A stretch of DNA of 64,000 bases from positions 30,902-94,901 of the forward strand of contig JAIEFE010000025.1 of assembly GCA_029067085.1 (NCBI GenBank). The letters run 5' to 3'. Position numbers and translations under genes: made by a program. Origin of the DNA: Lachnospiraceae bacterium (GTDB lineage: Bacteria > Bacillota > Clostridia > Lachnospirales > Lachnospiraceae). Numbering within the stretch: position 1 is the stretch's first letter; every line of letters starts with the position of its first letter. This document shows positions 26,086-35,213 of this stretch, piece by piece. The notes under the pieces were generated by a model. That model was given only the letters and a program-made list of their open reading frames with translations, ran no database searches and had not been told where the DNA came from.

Positions 26086-27375
26086 TCACTTCTCGCTTTG
26101 TCCAAGCAGGAAGTCAATAAACTGCTGTGCCGTTCTGCCGGAAAGCCCTCCGTGGGAAAGCTCCCACTTGTTTGCCAGCAGGAGGAGATCCTCCTCCGGT
26201 ATCCGCAGGCCGTTCCTGGCTGCCAATGCCTTCACGATCTCCTGATACTGCTTCTTATCCGGCGCTTCGAAAAAGATGTTCACGCCGAAACGATACGCCA
26301 GGGACAGTTTCTCCTGCACCGTGTCTCCCGCGTGCATGTCCTCCGCCCGCCTGTCCTCCTTGTCGCTGTAATTTTCCCGGATCAGGTGGCGTCTGTTGGA
26401 GGTGGCGTAGATCAGCACGTTTCCGGGCTTCTTTTCCAGTCCGCCCTCAATGAGCGCCTTCAGATACTTGTACTCGATCTCAAAGTCTTCAAAACTTAAG
26501 TCATCCATGTAAATGATGAATTTATAGTTGCGGTTCTTGACCTGCGAGATCACGGCATTTAAGTCCTGAAACTGATGTTTGTACAGCTCAATGATGCGCA
26601 GTCCTTTGTCATAATATTCATTTGCTATGGCTTTCACACAGGAGGACTTACCCGTTCCGGCATCCCCGAACAGAAGGCAGTTATTGGCCTTTCTGCCGGC
26701 CACAAAAGCCTCTGTATTCTCCCGAAGCTTCTGCTTGGGAATCTCGTAACCCACAAGGTCATCCAAATAGACATGTGCGATATTCCGTATCGGAACAATC
26801 GCAGCGCCATCTTTTCCATGTTCCACACGAAACGCTTTGTGCAGCCCCAGATTTCCCACGCCGTATTCCCTGTAAAACTGCGTGAGCGTCGCCTTCATGG
26901 CTGCAGCAGTCTCGTTCTGTAAAAAGTGCTGTGCCAGCGTGCAGATGCGGTCACGGATGCGTCTGTTATAGATCTTACTGTCCTCAGACTGGCCCTCATA
27001 AGCCAGTATCACGGCAAATTCGGGAGCCTTCAAGACTTCCATCATCTCCGTGAAATCATAATCAAAGAACTCCTTAAAAATGGCAATATCGTGGAGTACC
27101 AGCTCGCCGACACTGCCCTCCACCTCACCGCGCATCTCACAGGCAAGACTGTAGCTGTTCTCGTTGTTCACCAGAAGATTTGTCAGATAGCAGTGCCAGA
27201 GATTCCCGTAAAAGCCATGGTCCGCCGCCTGCTCGGTCAGTCTGTGCATACACTTGTAAAAGAGCGGTCTTGCCCTGCCGTCTCCGGATCGATAATGCTC
27301 CATCAGCCAAACAACGTCCCGAAGGATGTCTCCATCCGCAAATTCCTTGTATACGATCAGTTCTTCTTCTCTCAC
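26086..27375 (-). CDS. DUF815-type AAA+ ATPase
   Basis: 429 residues from a GTG with GGAGG 10 bp before it. A helical N-terminal region (1-190) precedes a P-loop domain: Walker A 'LLFGDAGTGKSSCVKAIA', Walker B 'KFIIYMDDLSFEDFE', sensor 1 'VLIYATSNRRHLI', arginine finger region 'DTVQEKLSLAYRFG'. This matches DUF815 proteins, AAA+ ATPases of unknown role. It is cotranscribed with pheA (17 bp upstream) and the Ppx gene (13 bp downstream). No partner or substrate can be named. Confidence 0.88.
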   Translation of the reverse strand: MREEELIVYKEFADGDILRDVVWLMEHYRSGDGRARPLFYKCMHRLTEQAADHGFYGNLWHCYLTNLLVNNENSYSLACEMRGEVEGSVGELVLHDIAIFKEFFDYDFTEMMEVLKAPEFAVILAYEGQSEDSKIYNRRIRDRICTLAQHFLQNETAAAMKATLTQFYREYGVGNLGLHKAFRVEHGKDGAAIVPIRNIAHVYLDDLVGYEIPKQKLRENTEAFVAGRKANNCLLFGDAGTGKSSCVKAIANEYYDKGLRIIELYKHQFQDLNAVISQVKNRNYKFIIYMDDLSFEDFEIEYKYLKALIEGGLEKKPGNVLIYATSNRRHLIRENYSDKEDRRAEDMHAGDTVQEKLSLAYRFGVNIFFEAPDKKQYQEIVKALAARNGLRIPEEDLLLLANKWELSHGGLSGRTAQQFIDFLLGQSEK

Positions 27376-27392
27376 GACTGCTTAACCTCCAC

Positions 27393-28541
27393 TCAATAAT
27401 TTCCAAGTATCTTCATGTTACGCGCCTCGTCACGCAGACCTCTGAGTGCGTTCTTTACGGCACCGTCCGCCAGATTCCCCTCAAAGTCGATGAAAAACCG
27501 ATATTCCCAGTCCCGTTCCTCGATGGGACGGCTCTCTATCTTTGTCATATTCAGGTTATTGTAGATGAAATGGGAGAGTATATGGTAGAGTGAGCCGCTC
27601 TCGTGGGGCACTTCGAGACAAATGCTGATCTTTTTCGCATCTTTTCGAAAAATTTTCTGATTGGTCACTATGATAAATCTGGTAGAATTATTCTCCGCCT
27701 GATTTACCCCCCGCTTCAGGATTTCCAGACCGTAAGTCTTCGCCGCCTGCTCCCCCGCGATGGCTGCCTGGGTCTTATCCCCATCCGCACTGACTTTTTG
27801 GGCCGCAAAGGCATTGTTTTTCAGGCTGATCTGCTTCCAGTCTTCATGCGTTGATAGAAACCTTGCACTCTGCATCAGCGACTGTGGATGGGAGTACACC
27901 GTCCTGATCTGAGAGATATCTGCACCCGGAACTCCCAGCAGACAGTGCTCTATCTTTATAATCTGCTCCCCCACGATATAATTCTCAAACTCTACCAGAA
28001 GATCGTAAATCTCGCTCACGATTCCTGCCGTGGAATTCTCTATAGGCAACACCGCAAAGTCCGCGCTCCCCTCCTCGATAGCAGTCATGGCGTCTCGAAA
28101 GGTATCCACATGAAAACTCTTTACCTGCTCTCCAAAATAGCGCAGCATCGCCAAATGAGAGTAGGCCCCCTCCGCCCCCTGAAAGACCACTCTGGCCTGC
28201 TCTGTCTCCAACTTGTCCACCGCAATAAAAGGGAGTTTCCCGAGTGTCCCTGCCTGCGCCAGCTTATTATACTGGAGCTTCCTGCTCATGGACATGATCT
28301 GCTCGAAAAGTTCCTGCACACCGTGCGCATTAAAGGCATTGTGGGTAAGAGCGCGCACTTTCGCGAGTTTTTCTTCCTCCCTGACCTTGTCGAACACCTT
28401 TTTACCCGTCTCTATCTTGTAATCAGCCACCTGAGAGGATATCTCCATGCGATCCTCATAAAGTGCCACGATTTTTTCGTCAATTTGATCCAGTTTGCTT
28501 CGCAATTCCAATAAATCCATCTGTCCTGCATCCTTTCGCAT
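27393..28541 (-). CDS. pheA: Bifunctional chorismate mutase / prephenate dehydratase
   Basis: 382 residues. Chorismate mutase AroQ fold (about 8-95, 'LDQIDEKIVALYEDRMEISSQVADYK'), prephenate dehydratase (about 110-290, 'VVFQGAEGAYSHLAMLRYFG', 'VLPIENSTAGIVSEIYDLL', and 'ENNSTRFIIV' holding the TRF motif), and a C-terminal ACT domain (about 300-375, 'SGSLYHILSHF', 'IESRPIEERDWEYRFFIDF') that should bind phenylalanine for feedback control. It converts chorismate to phenylpyruvate in the cytoplasm. Start at 28541 has AGGGGG 6 bp upstream; the ATG 7 codons on (28520), with AAAGGA, is an alternative. First gene of a minus-strand group. Confidence 0.95.
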   Translation of the reverse strand: MRKDAGQMDLLELRSKLDQIDEKIVALYEDRMEISSQVADYKIETGKKVFDKVREEEKLAKVRALTHNAFNAHGVQELFEQIMSMSRKLQYNKLAQAGTLGKLPFIAVDKLETEQARVVFQGAEGAYSHLAMLRYFGEQVKSFHVDTFRDAMTAIEEGSADFAVLPIENSTAGIVSEIYDLLVEFENYIVGEQIIKIEHCLLGVPGADISQIRTVYSHPQSLMQSARFLSTHEDWKQISLKNNAFAAQKVSADGDKTQAAIAGEQAAKTYGLEILKRGVNQAENNSTRFIIVTNQKIFRKDAKKISICLEVPHESGSLYHILSHFIYNNLNMTKIESRPIEERDWEYRFFIDFEGNLADGAVKNALRGLRDEARNMKILGNY

Positions 28542-28554
28542 TTGTTACCCCCTA

Positions 28555-28583
28555 AGTTTACCCCAATTTGCTCTTGATAGCAA
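28555..28583 (-). promoter_or_regulatory. Possible promoter of pheA
   Basis: On the minus strand TTGCTA (28578-28583), a 17-bp spacer and TAAACT (28555-28560) precede pheA. Its -35 overlaps the -35 of the opposite promoter by two bases, so the two would compete for polymerase. Confidence 0.4.
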
Positions 28584-28602
28584 GCAGGATTGTCGATATA
28601 AT
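28574..28602 (+). promoter_or_regulatory. Sigma-A promoter of the DUF5050 gene
   Basis: TTGATA (28574-28579), a 17-bp spacer, TATAAT (28597-28602), 37 bp before the start codon at 28640. Confidence 0.75.
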
Positions 28603-28639
28603 AGAAATAAGAAACATGAGCTTTGTGGAGGGAAATCCG

Positions 28640-29677
28640 ATGTCGAGCAAACAAAAGAATATTCTGGCTTTAACAATAGCATTTGTTATTTTAATTGCTT
28701 TGGTTCTTTGCGTGCTTCTCGTCGGACGCATCCCTGAAAACGATGCCAATACGGTGGGAAACACCCCCGGGAACCTGAATAACGGAGGCTATTTCTGTGA
28801 GTCGGACGGCCGCGTCTACTTCGCAAACGCTTACGATAATTACTCGCTCTACTCCATGAACCCGGACGAGTCCGATATGGTGAAACTAAACGGCAACAGT
28901 GTCTCCTCCATCAATGCCGCCGGAAAATATCTCTACTACTACATGACCAGTGACGGCGGAAGCGGAAGCGGCCTCGGTTATATGGGCCAGTCCGCCGGCA
29001 TCTACCGCAGCACCAAAAAAGGAAAATCCACCGCCGGACTCGGGCGCTGCAGTATCGTCTCAATGCAGCTTTGCGGCAACTATCTATATTATGAGACCTA
29101 CAACAATCAAAACGGAACGACCCTTGATAAAATTCGGATCGATAAGAAAGATCAGCAGACCGTAGCCAGAGATATCATCAATCCCAACTGTTTTGTAAAC
29201 GGCAGGATATATTATAACGGTACATCTGGAGACCATTATCTGCGCGCTCTGGATGTCCGCACCGACCGCTCCTCAATCGTCTGGCAGGGAGATCTCTGGA
29301 ATCCCATCGTGCAGGGAAATTACGTGTACTACATGGATATATCAGAAAACTACCGCCTCTGCCGTTACAACTTAAACGAACAGGTGGTGGAAGTACTGAC
29401 CAATGAGCGGCTCGACATGTTTAACGTCTATGACAACTACATCTACTATCAGGTGAGTTCGGCCGATGCACCCGCCCTGAAAAGGATGCGGACGGACGGC
29501 AGTTCTCAGGAGCTTGTGCGCGACGGTGTCTACCAGAATATCAACATCACCTCTGAGTATGTGTATTTTAACGCTTTTAATGAGTCCACACCGGTCTACA
29601 AGACCTACACTTACGGACCGGTCAATGTGACTACCTTTGAGGCTGCCAAACAGGCGGCACTGGAGAATTTGAAATAA
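28640..29677 (+). CDS. DUF5050-type membrane-anchored propeller protein
   Basis: 345 residues from the ATG at 28640 with GGAGG 8 bp before it. A short cytosolic end, one membrane helix (about 9-29), then an extracellular region of repeated ~40-residue units with the pattern 'GxxYFxNxxDxxxLYxM' and 'GNYLYYxxYN', as in DUF5050 beta-propellers. No catalytic motif. It may be a surface binding or sensing domain. Monocistronic: strong promoter before it and a bidirectional terminator 25 bp after it. Confidence 0.85.
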   Translation: MSSKQKNILALTIAFVILIALVLCVLLVGRIPENDANTVGNTPGNLNNGGYFCESDGRVYFANAYDNYSLYSMNPDESDMVKLNGNSVSSINAAGKYLYYYMTSDGGSGSGLGYMGQSAGIYRSTKKGKSTAGLGRCSIVSMQLCGNYLYYETYNNQNGTTLDKIRIDKKDQQTVARDIINPNCFVNGRIYYNGTSGDHYLRALDVRTDRSSIVWQGDLWNPIVQGNYVYYMDISENYRLCRYNLNEQVVEVLTNERLDMFNVYDNYIYYQVSSADAPALKRMRTDGSSQELVRDGVYQNINITSEYVYFNAFNESTPVYKTYTYGPVNVTTFEAAKQAALENLK

Positions 29678-29701
29678 TATAACTATTTCCACAGAATGAC
29701 A

Positions 29702-29730
29702 AAAGGTCCGGAATGCTCCGGACCTTTCTT
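29702..29730. terminator. Bidirectional hairpin terminator between DUF5050 gene and folBK
   Basis: Arms AAAGGTCCGGA (29702-29712) and TCCGGACCTTT (29717-29727) with an ATGC loop form an 11-bp perfect stem. T-rich sequence follows on the plus strand (CTTATATT) and TTTTGTC on the minus strand, so it can serve both converging genes. Confidence 0.8.
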
Positions 29731-29749
29731 ATATTGCAGGAACTTGGCT

Positions 29750-30592
29750 TCAATTCAATAACACATGTTTTTCTCCGTGCTGTTCTACGTCATCCAAAAG
29801 CTCCAAAACGCATTTCCCCAACACGGGATGTTTCTCATAAGGAGCGATCTGCGCGAGAGGCTTCAGCACAAAATCACGATTCTTCATATCACGATGAGGA
29901 ATGGTCAGCTTCTCCTCCTCCATCACAACACCCTCATACAGAAGGATATCCAGATCCAGCGTCCTTGGCCCCCAGCGCTCCTTGCGCTCTCTGGCTTCCG
30001 CACGCTCAATCTCCTGCAGCCTGGAAAGCAGGACCTCCGGCGGATAAAGAGTCTCTATGGCGATGGCGCCGTTTAAGTAATCCGCCTGCACCACGCCGCC
30101 GTAGGGAGTGGTTTCTATCCAGTCTGATACACGGAGTACCCTGCATTGCTCCTCATTTCGCAATGCCTCCACCGCCGCATCCAGATGGGCCTTTCTGTCT
30201 CCGATGTTAGAGCCGCAGGCGATGTAAGCGCGCTGCCAGCCTCTCCGGATCTTTACGGACACCATCCCGAACGGAAAAGGGATCGGCGCCTCCGGCTTCT
30301 TGATCTCCAATAGGACCGCTCTCACGCGGGGAAACTGTAACAGCAGCGCCTCTGCAGTCCTCTCCGCCGCTGTCTCGATCAGCTTGAAGGTATGCTCTGT
30401 AAAAAAGGCATTTAAAAATCTGCAAACCACACCGTAATTTGTAGAGAGCCCCAGATCGTCCGTCATACCCGCTGCTCTGGTATCCGTCTCAAGCGCTGCA
30501 CTGATCAAAAAATTCTGTCCTTTTTCCGTCTCCTGCTGATACACGCCATGATGGGCATAAACCTGCAAATCCCTTATAATGATCTGATCCAT
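29750..30592 (-). CDS. folBK: Dihydroneopterin aldolase / HPPK fusion
   Basis: 280 residues carrying two steps of folate synthesis. Residues 1-115 are FolB (dihydroneopterin aldolase, 'IIIRDLQVYAHHGVYQQE', 'ETAAERTAEALL'); residues about 122-280 are FolK (6-hydroxymethyl-dihydropterin pyrophosphokinase, 'AYIACGSNIGDRKAHLD', 'RWGPRTLDLDILLY', 'TIPHRDMKNRDFVLKPL'). Start at 30592, 9 bp after GGGAG; two in-frame starts lie just upstream. Last gene of the folC-folE-folP-folBK operon. Such fusions are common in Firmicutes. Confidence 0.95.
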   Translation of the reverse strand: MDQIIIRDLQVYAHHGVYQQETEKGQNFLISAALETDTRAAGMTDDLGLSTNYGVVCRFLNAFFTEHTFKLIETAAERTAEALLLQFPRVRAVLLEIKKPEAPIPFPFGMVSVKIRRGWQRAYIACGSNIGDRKAHLDAAVEALRNEEQCRVLRVSDWIETTPYGGVVQADYLNGAIAIETLYPPEVLLSRLQEIERAEARERKERWGPRTLDLDILLYEGVVMEEEKLTIPHRDMKNRDFVLKPLAQIAPYEKHPVLGKCVLELLDDVEQHGEKHVLLN

Positions 30593-30676
30593 CACCATCT
30601 TCTCCCGTCCCGCAATAAATATCATGTGCTATTTATTTGGCGTTGCAAGCCAAACATCATCCGCACTTTCAAACTC

Positions 30677-31492
30677 TTAATTCTTATAAACATCGCGAAT
30701 CGCCTCCGTCATCTTGACGGCGCGCACATTCTCCTTCACATCATGAACACGGACAAACATAACACCCTGCTGCACACCATATACAGTGGTCACGATCGTT
30801 CCCTCTACGCGCTCTGTCACCGGCAGATCAAGTCCCATACCGATCACGGACTTGCGGCTGGCGCCCAGAAGAATCGGCGATCCAAGCGAGTGAAAATGCT
30901 GCAGATGATCTATGATCTCCAGATTGTTCTCATAGCTCTTTCCATAGCCGATACCCGGATCCAAAATGATTTTGTCATAAGCGATACCGGCGTTTTGCGC
31001 CATCTCCAGAGAAGATTCCAAATCCCATAGAATCTCCTCGATCAGACTCGTGTACCTCGCTTCCTTGCGGTTGTGGCCTAAGCAGCAAGGGAGTCCCGAT
31101 TCTGCGATCACCTTCGCCATCTTATCATCATACTTCAGGCCCCAGATATCGTTGATCATATCCGTACCCGCCGCAATGCCTGCCTTTGCCACCTCAGACT
31201 TATAGGTATCCAGAGAAATCGGAACATTAAATCTGGATTTGATAGCTTCGATCACAGGAACTACTCTCTCAATCTCCTCCTGTTCGGATATACTGGTGTA
31301 TCCGGGTCTGGTCGATTCGCCTCCCACGTCCACAATGTCCATACCATCTGTTATCATTTGTTCTACGTGGTATAATGCCTGATCCAGATCATTGTACCTT
31401 CCTCCGTCAGAAAAAGAATCAGGTGTTATGTTTAGAATTCCCATCACATAAGTATGCCCTTTGGGCCTGAAATCTCTCTGTCCAATCCTCAT
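30677..31492 (-). CDS. folP: Dihydropteroate synthase
   Basis: 271 residues. Joins dihydropterin pyrophosphate with p-aminobenzoate. Family signatures: 'VMGILNITPDSFSDGG' near residue 16, 'IVDVGGESTRPGYT' near 58, 'SLDTYKSEVAKAGIAAGTDMINDI' near 95-125, 'ILDPGIGYGKSYENN' near 175 and the C-terminal 'VRVHDVKENVRAVKM'. This enzyme is the sulfonamide target. GGAGG lies 8 bp before the ATG. Gap of 52 bp to folE and 84 bp to folBK in the same operon. Confidence 0.96.
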   Translation of the reverse strand: MRIGQRDFRPKGHTYVMGILNITPDSFSDGGRYNDLDQALYHVEQMITDGMDIVDVGGESTRPGYTSISEQEEIERVVPVIEAIKSRFNVPISLDTYKSEVAKAGIAAGTDMINDIWGLKYDDKMAKVIAESGLPCCLGHNRKEARYTSLIEEILWDLESSLEMAQNAGIAYDKIILDPGIGYGKSYENNLEIIDHLQHFHSLGSPILLGASRKSVIGMGLDLPVTERVEGTIVTTVYGVQQGVMFVRVHDVKENVRAVKMTEAIRDVYKN

Positions 31493-31544
31493 ATTGTTTC
31501 CCTCCGTATTGTTAATGATATGGCCATTTATCCACAGGATTTTG

Positions 31545-32129
31545 CTAAATCAAATCCTGATTATATACTTTCTCTTTTCCCAACATCCGAAAAAATAACT
31601 CCTGCCATTTCGGATCTTCCTGAAAACAGCCTCTGGAAGCCAGCGTCACCGTTTTGCTTCCCGGTTTCTCGACGCCCCGCATGGTCATACAGGTATGTTC
31701 CGCCTCCAGCATCACCATCACACCCTGAGGCTTTAGATGCTGCATGACTGCCTCCACAATCTGAACCGTCAACTGCTCCTGGATCTGTGGTCTTCTCGCA
31801 TACACCTCCACAGTTCTCGCCAGCTTACTCAAGCCCACTACCCTGCCGTCCGGCAGATAAGCGATATGTGCCTTTCCGTAAAAAGGCATGAGATGGTGTT
31901 CACACATAGAATAAAAGGTGATATCTTTTACCAGAACGATCTCGTTGCTCTCTACTTTGAAGGTTTTGGATAGATGTCCTGCCGCGTCCTCCTCCATCCC
32001 GGCATAAATCTCCGCGTACATACGCGCGATCCTGTCCGGCGTCTCCTTAAGTCCCTCTCTCTCTGTGTCCTCACCGATACCCTCAAGAAGCAGTCTGACC
32101 GCTTCCTTAATCTTTATCTGATCTACCAT
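31545..32129 (-). CDS. folE: GTP cyclohydrolase I
   Basis: 194 residues, the usual length. Converts GTP to dihydroneopterin triphosphate, the first step of the pterin branch. Zinc and active-site motifs '[21 protein letters not shown]' and '[14 protein letters not shown]', substrate motif '[21 protein letters not shown]'. The start overlaps the end of folC by 23 bp, and AGGAGA lies inside that gene, so translation is coupled. Confidence 0.96.
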   Translation of the reverse strand: MVDQIKIKEAVRLLLEGIGEDTEREGLKETPDRIARMYAEIYAGMEEDAAGHLSKTFKVESNEIVLVKDITFYSMCEHHLMPFYGKAHIAYLPDGRVVGLSKLARTVEVYARRPQIQEQLTVQIVEAVMQHLKPQGVMVMLEAEHTCMTMRGVEKPGSKTVTLASRGCFQEDPKWQELFFRMLGKEKVYNQDLI

Positions 32130-33438
32130 GAGCGTCTCTCCTGATCGTATCTCTGTGCTCCACCGTATCCATCAGCTCTCCCAGATAAGACAGCGAACCG
32201 AACGCAACGATCACAGCGTCCTTATCCTTTCCCGCAAGAAGATAGGCAATCTCCACCGCCTCCTGTACGCTGTCCGCGGCCGTCACGGCGCTGTGGTATT
32301 CTCTGGCCGTCTGAGCAAGCTCCAGTGCAGAGAGCGCCCGCTCCCTGATGGGCGGCGTCACAGTGACAATATGGGAAGCCAGATCAAAGGTATGACGGAT
32401 CACCTTGTCATACTCTTTGTCCCGTAGCATTCCTATTATATATATAATTTTCCTATTTGTAAAATAGAAACGGATACTTTCCGCCAATTTTTTAGCGGCA
32501 TCTTCATTGTGTGCGCCATCCGCTATCACAAGAGGTCTCTTAGCGATCACATCAAAGCGTCCCGGCCATTTTGTCGTAAGCAAACCCTGTCGCAGCTTCT
32601 CTTCCGACACCGTGAAGCCGCATCTGGTCAGTGCCATGACCGTTTCCACTGCAAGCGTTGCATTCTCGATCTGAAACTGTCCTGCCATTGAGATCTCCAG
32701 ATTCTTATAGCGGTCGTAGGAAAAACTCTGTTTCGTCACCCCATACCTGATCTGCTTTGCACGTGTCACATCAGCCGTCAGGAATTTCCCCTTCTTGAGA
32801 AGTGCGGATTGGCGCAGCACGTTCATAACTTCCGGCGTCTGCCTTAGCGAAATTACATAACACTTGTTTTTTACAATTCCTGCCTTGACAAGCGCGATCT
32901 CCTCCAATGTTTCTCCGAGAATCTCCATATGATCCATACTGATAGAGGAAAACACCGCTGCCAGCGTATTGCTCACCACATTGGTGGCATCCTGCGCGCC
33001 GCCAAGCCCCGTCTCCAGAACCACCAGATCGCAGGCCTTGTCCAAAAACCAGAGAAAGGCCACCGCCGTTTCCACCTCAAAGAGCGTAGGGTGAGATAGG
33101 CCCTCCGCCGCCATAGCTTCCGCCGCTTCCTTCACCGGCTCCAGATATCTGCACAGCCCGGACTGGGTAATCGCCCTGCCGTCTATCTGAAAGCGCTCTC
33201 TGTAATCGCGCACTGTGGGGGAAAGATATCTGCCCACACGATACCCCGCTGTCTGCATCACCGTGGAGATATAGGCGAGTGTCGAACCCTTACCGTTGGT
33301 GCCGGCAATATGCACGAATCTTAATTTTTCTTGAGGATCATCCAGACGTGCACACAGCTGCCTCATCGTCTCCAGACCCATGACGCTGCCAAGAGGCCGC
33401 AATTCCTCTATATATTCCATGGCTTCCCGATAGTTCAT
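32107..33438 (-). CDS. folC: Folylpolyglutamate / dihydrofolate synthase
   Basis: 443 residues. Mur-ligase fold: P-loop '[16 protein letters not shown]' near residue 42, '[18 protein letters not shown]' near 75, '[19 protein letters not shown]' near 165, '[22 protein letters not shown]' near 290. Adds glutamate to dihydropteroate and then builds the polyglutamate tail that keeps folates in the cell. GGGAGGAG lies 2-3 bp before the ATG. First gene of the folate operon, divergent from the CmpB-like gene. Confidence 0.95.
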   Translation of the reverse strand: MNYREAMEYIEELRPLGSVMGLETMRQLCARLDDPQEKLRFVHIAGTNGKGSTLAYISTVMQTAGYRVGRYLSPTVRDYRERFQIDGRAITQSGLCRYLEPVKEAAEAMAAEGLSHPTLFEVETAVAFLWFLDKACDLVVLETGLGGAQDATNVVSNTLAAVFSSISMDHMEILGETLEEIALVKAGIVKNKCYVISLRQTPEVMNVLRQSALLKKGKFLTADVTRAKQIRYGVTKQSFSYDRYKNLEISMAGQFQIENATLAVETVMALTRCGFTVSEEKLRQGLLTTKWPGRFDVIAKRPLVIADGAHNEDAAKKLAESIRFYFTNRKIIYIIGMLRDKEYDKVIRHTFDLASHIVTVTPPIRERALSALELAQTAREYHSAVTAADSVQEAVEIAYLLAGKDKDAVIVAFGSLSYLGELMDTVEHRDTIRRDAHGRSDKD

Positions 33439-33492
33439 GGCTCCTCCCTCTCAATGTGCATAAACATTACGAAAACCGGCAAGACTGTTTCC

Positions 33493-33906
33493 ATGAGAAA
33501 ATTTTTGCATAACTTCATTCACTGCGGCCTGCTGGGATGGTTTCTGGAAATCATCTTCACGGCCTTTCACGCCTTCCGCAAACGCGATTTAAGACTCACC
33601 GGTGTCACTTCCGTCTGGATGTTTCCCATCTACGGTCTGATGGCTTTCTTCTCTCCCGTCTGCCGTCTCCTGAAAAACCGCTCTCTCTGGTTTCGCGGCC
33701 TTGTCTATACAACGTTGATCTTTACCGGAGAATTTCTCACCGGCGTTTGGCTAAACCGCCGCCAATCCTGTCCCTGGAATTACGAGCGGGCCCGCTGGAA
33801 CTTCGGAAAGGTGATCCGTCTGGACTATGCGCCCTTCTGGTTCCTCACAGGTCTTCTTTATGAGAGGCTTCTGCGCGAAAATGACGAAACGCTGCGTCCG
33901 GACTAA
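33493..33906 (+). CDS. CmpB-like membrane protein (putative ABC transporter permease family)
   Basis: 137 residues. The pattern 'LHNFIHCGLLGWFLEIIFTAFHAF' plus 'TSVWMFPIYGLMAFF' matches the short integral membrane proteins grouped as 'putative ABC-transporter type IV' (CmpB). Three or four hydrophobic helices; no ATPase motifs. Start uncertain: the ATG at 33493 has only a weak purine stretch before it, and an in-frame ATG 14 codons upstream would overlap the folC 5' region. Function unknown. The stop lies 8 bp from the stop of the converging PH-domain gene. Confidence 0.75.
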   Translation: MRKFLHNFIHCGLLGWFLEIIFTAFHAFRKRDLRLTGVTSVWMFPIYGLMAFFSPVCRLLKNRSLWFRGLVYTTLIFTGEFLTGVWLNRRQSCPWNYERARWNFGKVIRLDYAPFWFLTGLLYERLLRENDETLRPD

Positions 33907-33914
33907 ATGGTAAC

Positions 33915-34346
33915 TCAATCGACGTCAACATCGTCAGCGTTAATATTCAGAGTATTCAATGTTCTCCGTTTTCTTCTGGCCTCCTCTGAGGTGTGCAGGA
34001 TGTAATCCTTAATCTCTTTCGCATGCTTGATATGCTCCAAAAACAGCTTGGGATGCGTATTGTCGCCGGTGTAGCAAGCCACCGTTCCCAATCCGAAAAT
34101 ACGCTCCATCAGAGAGGTCTTTAATTCCACATCCTGTACTTTATATAAATAACAGTCGTTTTCTGTTGTGTTCAGAAATCCGGTGTCAACCGTGATCACC
34201 CGCTCGTTGATCGTGTACTTTGTAAAGGTGAAGGGCAGGCCGAAGAATAGCCACCGCTTGCGCTCCACATACTGCTCCGCAGTCTCCTCTCCCTGTGTTT
34301 CCATATTGTCATCCTCATTCAGCATTTCATCCTTGTCATTTGCCAT
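33915..34346 (-). CDS. Bacterial PH-domain (bPH2-like) protein
   Basis: 143 residues from the ATG at 34346, chosen because GAGG lies 8 bp upstream; a GTG 13 codons earlier has no site. An acidic N-terminal stretch is followed by a bPH2-type domain: 'LPFTFTKYTINERVITVDTGFLNTTENDCYLYKVQDVELKTSLMERIFGLGT', the pattern of YdbS/YdbT-like domains, but without the membrane helices those usually have. It ends in a basic, then acidic tail. Function unknown; perhaps a soluble or peripheral scaffold. Confidence 0.8.
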   Translation of the reverse strand: MANDKDEMLNEDDNMETQGEETAEQYVERKRWLFFGLPFTFTKYTINERVITVDTGFLNTTENDCYLYKVQDVELKTSLMERIFGLGTVACYTGDNTHPKLFLEHIKHAKEIKDYILHTSEEARRKRRTLNTLNINADDVDVD

Positions 34347-34421
34347 AAAATTTTCCTCACTCGCTTTCTCCGATATTTCGGACACAGCATAACTTCTGTG
34401 CCGCTCCCTGTTTCCAAACTC

Positions 34422-34450
34422 AGTTTACCACATACACCTCTATTTCACAA
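34422..34450 (-). promoter_or_regulatory. Promoter of the PH-domain gene
   Basis: Minus strand TTGTGA (34445-34450), 17-bp spacer, TAAACT (34422-34427), about 75 bp before the ATG at 34346. Confidence 0.5.
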
Positions 34451-34520
34451 GTTACACTCTAACAGACTTCACGTTCCTTCGTTTTGTGTGAGATTGCTCT
34501 TTTCTTTTCTCCGCCTCCCC

Positions 34521-34549
34521 TTGCAACCCCTCCGCCTTTGTGCTATGAT
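34521..34549 (+). promoter_or_regulatory. Promoter of the nitroreductase gene
   Basis: TTGCAA (34521-34526), 17-bp spacer, TATGAT (34544-34549), 53 bp before the ATG at 34603, which has AAGGAGG. No second clear promoter is seen before pyrB, so this one may also feed pyrBI. Confidence 0.65.
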
Positions 34550-34602
34550 ATACAAAATGTAGCATTATCTGTTTCATCACCCACATCATAAGGAGGTTCC
34601 AT

Positions 34603-35145
34603 ATGACCGCTAAAGACTGTATTCTCGGCCGCAGAAGCATCCGAAAATTTAAGTCCGATCCCGTCTCCCGCGAGCTCATCACCGAGCTTGTCGAGACCGC
34701 TTCTTACTCTCCGAGCTGGAAGCACACGCAGATTACCCGTTATATCGCGGTGGAAGGCGCATTAAAAGAAAAGATTGCCCGGGAATGTTCTTCTCTTTAT
34801 CCCCCCAACGGCGATATCATCTCAGCGGCTCCCGTGCTGATGGCAGTCACTATCATCAAAAACCGCAGCGGCTATGAACGCGACGGCTCCTTCAGCACTC
34901 CCAGAGGTGATGGCTGGCAGATGTACGATGCAGGCATCGCTTCCCAGAGCCTTTGTCTTGCGGCCTATGAAAAGGGGCTTGGTTCCGTAATCCTCGGTCT
35001 CTTCGACCAGAACGCGGCGGAATCTCTCTTACAGCTTCCCGAAGACAGAGAGCTTGTAGCGCTTATTCCAATCGGTTATCCCGATGAGACACCTGTCGCT
35101 CCCCGGAGAAAACCTGTGGAGGAATTATTATCCTATCAATCGTGA
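34603..35145 (+). CDS. Nitroreductase-family FMN oxidoreductase
   Basis: 180 residues. Family motifs: '[20 protein letters not shown]' (FMN phosphate contact), '[18 protein letters not shown]', '[24 protein letters not shown]', and '[26 protein letters not shown]'. Probably an FMN-dependent NAD(P)H oxidoreductase; the physiological substrate is unknown. The stop codon overlaps a GTG (GTGA) that opens an in-frame extension into pyrB, and 6 bp later a perfect terminator hairpin begins. Confidence 0.9.
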   Translation: MTAKDCILGRRSIRKFKSDPVSRELITELVETASYSPSWKHTQITRYIAVEGALKEKIARECSSLYPPNGDIISAAPVLMAVTIIKNRSGYERDGSFSTPRGDGWQMYDAGIASQSLCLAAYEKGLGSVILGLFDQNAAESLLQLPEDRELVALIPIGYPDETPVAPRRKPVEELLSYQS

Positions 35146-35151
35146 TTTCAG

Positions 35152-35185
35152 AAAGTAGAAGAGAAATTTCTCTTCTACTTTTTTT
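35152..35185 (+). terminator. Strong terminator/attenuator between nitroreductase and pyrB
   Basis: A perfect 30-bp palindrome (35152-35181, arms of 15 bp beginning AAAGTAGAAGAG) runs into seven T (35179-35185). It stands 6 bp after the nitroreductase stop codon and only 28 bp before the pyrB ATG, too close for a promoter in between. Confidence 0.85.
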
Positions 35186-35213
35186 AGACATTATGCAAAG
35201 GAGTGTACTATCT

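Noticed and set aside
35146..35213. PyrR-type attenuator before pyrB
   Set aside because: No antiterminator or PyrR-binding loop is visible; the leader holds only the terminator stem.
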